The translations under genes and the position numbers were made by a program. A model generated the notes under the pieces. That model was given only the letters and a program-made list of their open reading frames with translations, made no database searches and was not told where the DNA came from. Shown here in pieces: positions 6,684 to 9,002 of a stretch of 9,002 nucleotides of DNA (its first letter is position 1; the number at the start of each line of letters is the position of its first letter). The stretch comes from Blautia sp. (GTDB lineage Bacteria > Bacillota > Clostridia > Lachnospirales > Lachnospiraceae). The stretch is taken from assembly GCA_017515945.1 (NCBI GenBank), contig JAFWDX010000059.1, positions 1 to 9,002 of the forward strand, in the 5' to 3' direction.

Positions 6684-8084
6684 TTACAGAGTCAGGGTAA
6701 CACCCTGCTGTTCCTGTTCTTCGTGTTTTTTCTGCTCAGCAGTTCCCGCGGCGGACATTCTCATACCATCGTCCGTCAGGCCCTCCTGCTGCAGCATCGT
6801 ATTCAGCACACTGATATCGCTGGAAACATCCCACGCCGTATCCTGGAAAATGGAATCCAGCAGTCTTTCAAATGCCGTATTGAGGGTATCCAGCGTTTCC
6901 TCGATCTGTTTTTTGGAGCTGCGGATATTTTCTCCCTGTACAGGCTGGGCGTCCATATCCTGATAGGCATCCAGGAGCTTGATGGTCGTAGGAAGATAAT
7001 AATTCATCATCTTCTTCAGATCGGGGATGATCTCAGGATGTGCCTGGGCACGGTCAAGTATCCGACGGACCAGCAACTCCATCCGGGAAATCTTTGCGGA
7101 GATCTCTTCACCGGGGATGGCATCATTGCACTCGTGGATCCTTTCTATATAACCATTGCCACGGTCGAGGACATCCTGCACTTCTTTGGAAACCTTTTGC
7201 TTTTGAGCGGTCTCCTCAGCGGCTTTTTTCTCACGGGCTTTTTTCTCTTCCTCCTCCTGGCGCCGGCGGATCATCTCCGTATGCGTATCCAGATACTGGC
7301 GGTAGGTCTCGTCACTGGACATGAGGGTCGTCTCCTCTTCATCCACATGGCCCTCTTTGAACCAGCCTTTTTCGATCATCTTTCTGGCATCTTTAGCCAC
7401 AAAGCTGACAGGCCGGTTGATCAGCGCAGCCAGCTGTGACAGCTGGGCATAGGTCTTTTTGCCGAGAGCCTTGCGGTAAACCTGAAACCGTTTGATCAGC
7501 CCCAGGGTGGAGATGCCTTTATACAGGAGCCACGCGCCAAGCGCGCCGAACACAATGGTCAGTCCGAACCCGACACCGACGCCAAACCCATAGTTGACCC
7601 GCACAAGTGCCTCGAACAGGCCTCCCAATGCCTCTAGAGAAAGAATCCCTCCCGCGATCGTCATGCCCGTGGCCTTTAGCCGGGGACTGCTGACACTGGC
7701 GTAGAGCCTGGAGGTCATCTGCTGTCCGGAGGCGGTCATCTGAGACGCGCCAAAAGGCGGTGTCTGGTATCCGTGATGGTTGTGGGTTTCGTATGCGGTG
7801 GCACTGTGCTCAGGATTGCGGTAGGGATAGGCCGCCCTCTGATAAGGAGAATCCTGTCTGGGCTGCTTGCCGCTCTTATATCCTTTCGATCGGTGCTGCG
7901 AACCTTTCCCCGCCCCAAGTGCGCCGGAAAGGATGTCCTTGAGCGCATCAGACCCTGTATCGATCGTATGGGCAAGCAGATCATTGATCGATTCATTTAA
8001 TCCCCCATAGTCATTGTCACGGACGGCATGATTGACGATGCTCTGAATCTGATCGCCAAGCTCCTCCCATTCATTTTTGCTCAT
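6684..8084 (-). CDS. xpaC: XpaC-family membrane protein
   Basis: Member of the XpaC family, called '5-bromo-4-chloroindolyl phosphate hydrolysis protein' after a Bacillus observation; no phosphatase motif is visible and catalytic activity should not be assumed. At 466 residues it is much longer than the roughly 200-residue Bacillus XpaC. Order: helical N-terminus (1-55); basic, Gln/Tyr/Pro-rich low-complexity segment (about 58-135); two hydrophobic, Gly-rich helices forming a membrane hairpin (about 139-161 and 166-189); a winged-helix-like stretch (KTYAQLSQLAALINRP onward, 210-265); a charged Glu/Lys/Arg coiled coil (about 268-306); and the conserved XpaC C-terminal helices (about 300-440), including KKQIEETLDTLNTAFERLLD and WDVSSDISVLNTMLQQEGL. 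The tail ends VTLTL. The ATG at 8084 has only a modest AAGG 10 bases upstream. It is the first gene of the pair with telA and has its own promoter at 8196-8224. Confidence 0.88.
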   Translation of the reverse strand: MSKNEWEELGDQIQSIVNHAVRDNDYGGLNESINDLLAHTIDTGSDALKDILSGALGAGKGSQHRSKGYKSGKQPRQDSPYQRAAYPYRNPEHSATAYETHNHHGYQTPPFGASQMTASGQQMTSRLYASVSSPRLKATGMTIAGGILSLEALGGLFEALVRVNYGFGVGVGFGLTIVFGALGAWLLYKGISTLGLIKRFQVYRKALGKKTYAQLSQLAALINRPVSFVAKDARKMIEKGWFKEGHVDEEETTLMSSDETYRQYLDTHTEMIRRRQEEEEKKAREKKAAEETAQKQKVSKEVQDVLDRGNGYIERIHECNDAIPGEEISAKISRMELLVRRILDRAQAHPEIIPDLKKMMNYYLPTTIKLLDAYQDMDAQPVQGENIRSSKKQIEETLDTLNTAFERLLDSIFQDTAWDVSSDISVLNTMLQQEGLTDDGMRMSAAGTAEQKKHEEQEQQGVTLTL

Positions 8085-8133
8085 TTTCAGCTTACCTTCA
8101 TCAAAATAATTCGTTGAATTTTAATACCATACA

Positions 8134-8170
8134 CCTCGCAGTAAATGCGCGGTGCCGACTGAACTGTTAC
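8134..8170. repeat. 37-bp repeat copy in the xpaC leader
   Basis: On the minus strand it begins GTAACAGTTCAGTC and ends ATTTACTGCGAGG. It matches the left 37 bases of the MITE-like element (5232-5268) at all but four positions, in inverted orientation relative to it. The internal CCTCGCA/TGCGCGG arms form an imperfect hairpin, with one arm base changed compared with the other copy. It lies between the xpaC promoter and start codon and would therefore be in the 5' untranslated region. It appears to be one end of the element family, not a full copy. Confidence 0.75.
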
Positions 8171-8195
8171 CATAATTCAATCGCAACTGTGTTAT

Positions 8196-8224
8196 ATTAT
8201 AGCGAAAAGGGTAGTAAAATACAA
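8196..8224 (-). promoter_or_regulatory. Sigma-A-type promoter for xpaC-telA
   Basis: On the minus strand, TTGTAT (8219-8224) and a perfect TATAAT (8196-8201) are separated by exactly 17 bases. Transcription would start near 8189, giving a leader of about 105 bases that includes the repeat copy at 8134-8170. The -35 is weak (three consensus bases); the -10 is perfect. Confidence 0.65.
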
Positions 8225-8243
8225 GAGGCGTTGAAAATTGTGG

Positions 8244-8272
8244 TTGAAACTCAAAAACAAATGCTATAAAAT
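8244..8272 (+). promoter_or_regulatory. Promoter for ilvE
   Basis: TTGAAA at 8244-8249 is followed by TGCTATAAAAT. Either TAAAAT (8267-8272, spacing 17) or TATAAA (8265-8270, spacing 15, with an extended TGN motif) can serve as -10. The leader would be roughly 40 bases. It is back to back with the xpaC promoter. No T-box or leader-peptide structure fits in a leader this short. Confidence 0.6.
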
Positions 8273-8317
8273 AGGGCGAACAGCAACATGTCACTATCAG
8301 ACAGGAGGAACAAGGTT

Positions 8318-9002
8318 ATGGAAAAAAAGAACATCGACTGGTCAAATCTCGGATTTGGCTACGTAACCACAGACTACAGATATGTTTCTCTCTATAAAAA
8401 TGGTGCCTGGGACGACGGCGCTCTGATCACCGATGCAACTATCGTCCTCAATGAGTGCGCAGGTGTGCTTCAGTACGCCCAGACCGTTTTTGAGGGTCTC
8501 AAAGCCTACACCACCCAGGATGGAAAGATCGTCACCTTCCGCCCGGATCTGAACGCGCAGCGGCTGGCTTCCTCTGCCGAGCGTCTGGAGATCCCGGTAT
8601 TCCCGGTTGACCGTTTCATCGATGCCGTTGAGCAGGTTGTCCGCGCGAACGCGGCTTTTGTCCCGCCCTATGGTTCCGGCGCGACCTTATATATCCGTCC
8701 CTACATCTTCGGCACCAATGCCGTCATCGGCGTGAAGCCCGCGGATGAATATCAGTTCCGTATTCTTACGACTCCTGTCGGCCCGTACTTCAAGGGCGGC
8801 GCAAAACCGATCGTGATCCGGATCAGCGATCTGGACCGGGCAGCCCCCCGCGGCACCGGCGACATCAAAGCCGGCCTCAACTACGCCATGAGCCTGCACA
8901 ACATCGTTGACGCCCACAAAAAAGGCTTTGATGAAAACCTGTACCTCGATCCCGGCACCCGCACATACATCGAGGAAACCGGCGGCGCCAACATCATCTT
9001 TA
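8318..9002 (+). CDS. ilvE: Branched-chain amino acid aminotransferase (partial, 3' end outside window)
   Basis: PLP enzyme that transfers amino groups between glutamate and the keto acids of leucine, isoleucine and valine, the last step of their synthesis and first of their breakdown. The 228 visible codons are the N-terminal two thirds of a typical 340-360-residue protein of the fold-type IV class. Recognisable motifs: VLQYAQTVFEGLKAY near the N-terminus, ATLYIRPYIFGTNAVIGV in the middle, PVGPYFKGG, then RAAPRGTGDIKAGLNYA, where K184 is the expected Schiff-base lysine, and EETGGANIIF at the edge, which binds the cofactor phosphate. The start follows AGGAGG (8303-8308) by 9 bases. It is transcribed away from xpaC with its own promoter and is probably unrelated to that pair in function. 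Assignment over a D-amino acid aminotransferase or aminodeoxychorismate lyase rests on the PVGPYF and RAAP..GTG motifs. Confidence 0.93.
   Translation, partial: MEKKNIDWSNLGFGYVTTDYRYVSLYKNGAWDDGALITDATIVLNECAGVLQYAQTVFEGLKAYTTQDGKIVTFRPDLNAQRLASSAERLEIPVFPVDRFIDAVEQVVRANAAFVPPYGSGATLYIRPYIFGTNAVIGVKPADEYQFRILTTPVGPYFKGGAKPIVIRISDLDRAAPRGTGDIKAGLNYAMSLHNIVDAHKKGFDENLYLDPGTRTYIEETGGANIIF

Noticed and set aside
6723..7439. 238-codon open frame on the plus strand with hydrophobic stretches
   Set aside because: Antisense to the charged coiled-coil part of xpaC; the apparent membrane segments are complements of Glu/Lys codons.
5232..8170. The GTAACTGT repeats as a CRISPR array
   Set aside because: They are three dispersed copies separated by whole genes, in different orientations and with different internal modules, with no regular spacers.
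8687..8917. 76-codon minus-strand frame
   Set aside because: Antisense to the ilvE coding region including the PLP lysine; no start signal.

Overview
The window looks like the chromosome of a moderately GC-rich clostridial Firmicute, probably a member of Lachnospiraceae. The evidence is a PolC-type replicative polymerase, strong AGGAGG-type ribosome binding sites, an ispG-polC gene pair and an xpaC-telA pair. The family-level placement is inference; the Firmicute assignment is well supported.

Layout from left to right. Positions 1-5154 hold two minus-strand housekeeping genes: polC (its 3' end lies beyond position 1) and, 23 bases upstream of it, ispG, the [4Fe-4S] enzyme of the MEP isoprenoid pathway. 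Positions 5155-5371 are an intergenic stretch with a strong minus-strand hairpin plus U-tract directly in front of ispG and a 144-bp palindromic element. Positions 5372-8084 hold a second minus-strand unit, xpaC followed by telA: a membrane-anchored XpaC-family protein and a soluble, helical TelA-family protein. Positions 8085-8317 are a divergent promoter region, and from 8318 a plus-strand branched-chain aminotransferase gene (ilvE) runs off the right edge.

The most interesting signal is a family of short palindromic repeats ending in GTAACTGT/ACAGTTAC. They occupy all three noncoding gaps around xpaC and telA: the xpaC leader, the xpaC-telA gap and the telA-ispG gap. The largest copy (5232-5375) has 11-bp terminal inverted repeats and is bounded by a perfect 8-bp direct repeat, TGGATTTC. 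This is what a transposed non-autonomous element (MITE) looks like. GTAA termini with 8-bp duplications are characteristic of the IS66 family. The element also supplies the telA stop codon. Its left 37 bp match the copy upstream of xpaC, and its right 34 bp match the copy between xpaC and telA (32 of 34 bases), so the family is modular.

How the genes relate: XpaC and TelA are probably co-expressed partners of an envelope or stress-related module whose biochemical role is unsettled. ispG and polC probably share a transcript. ilvE is transcribed away from both. Nothing resembling a CRISPR array, tRNA or rRNA was seen.
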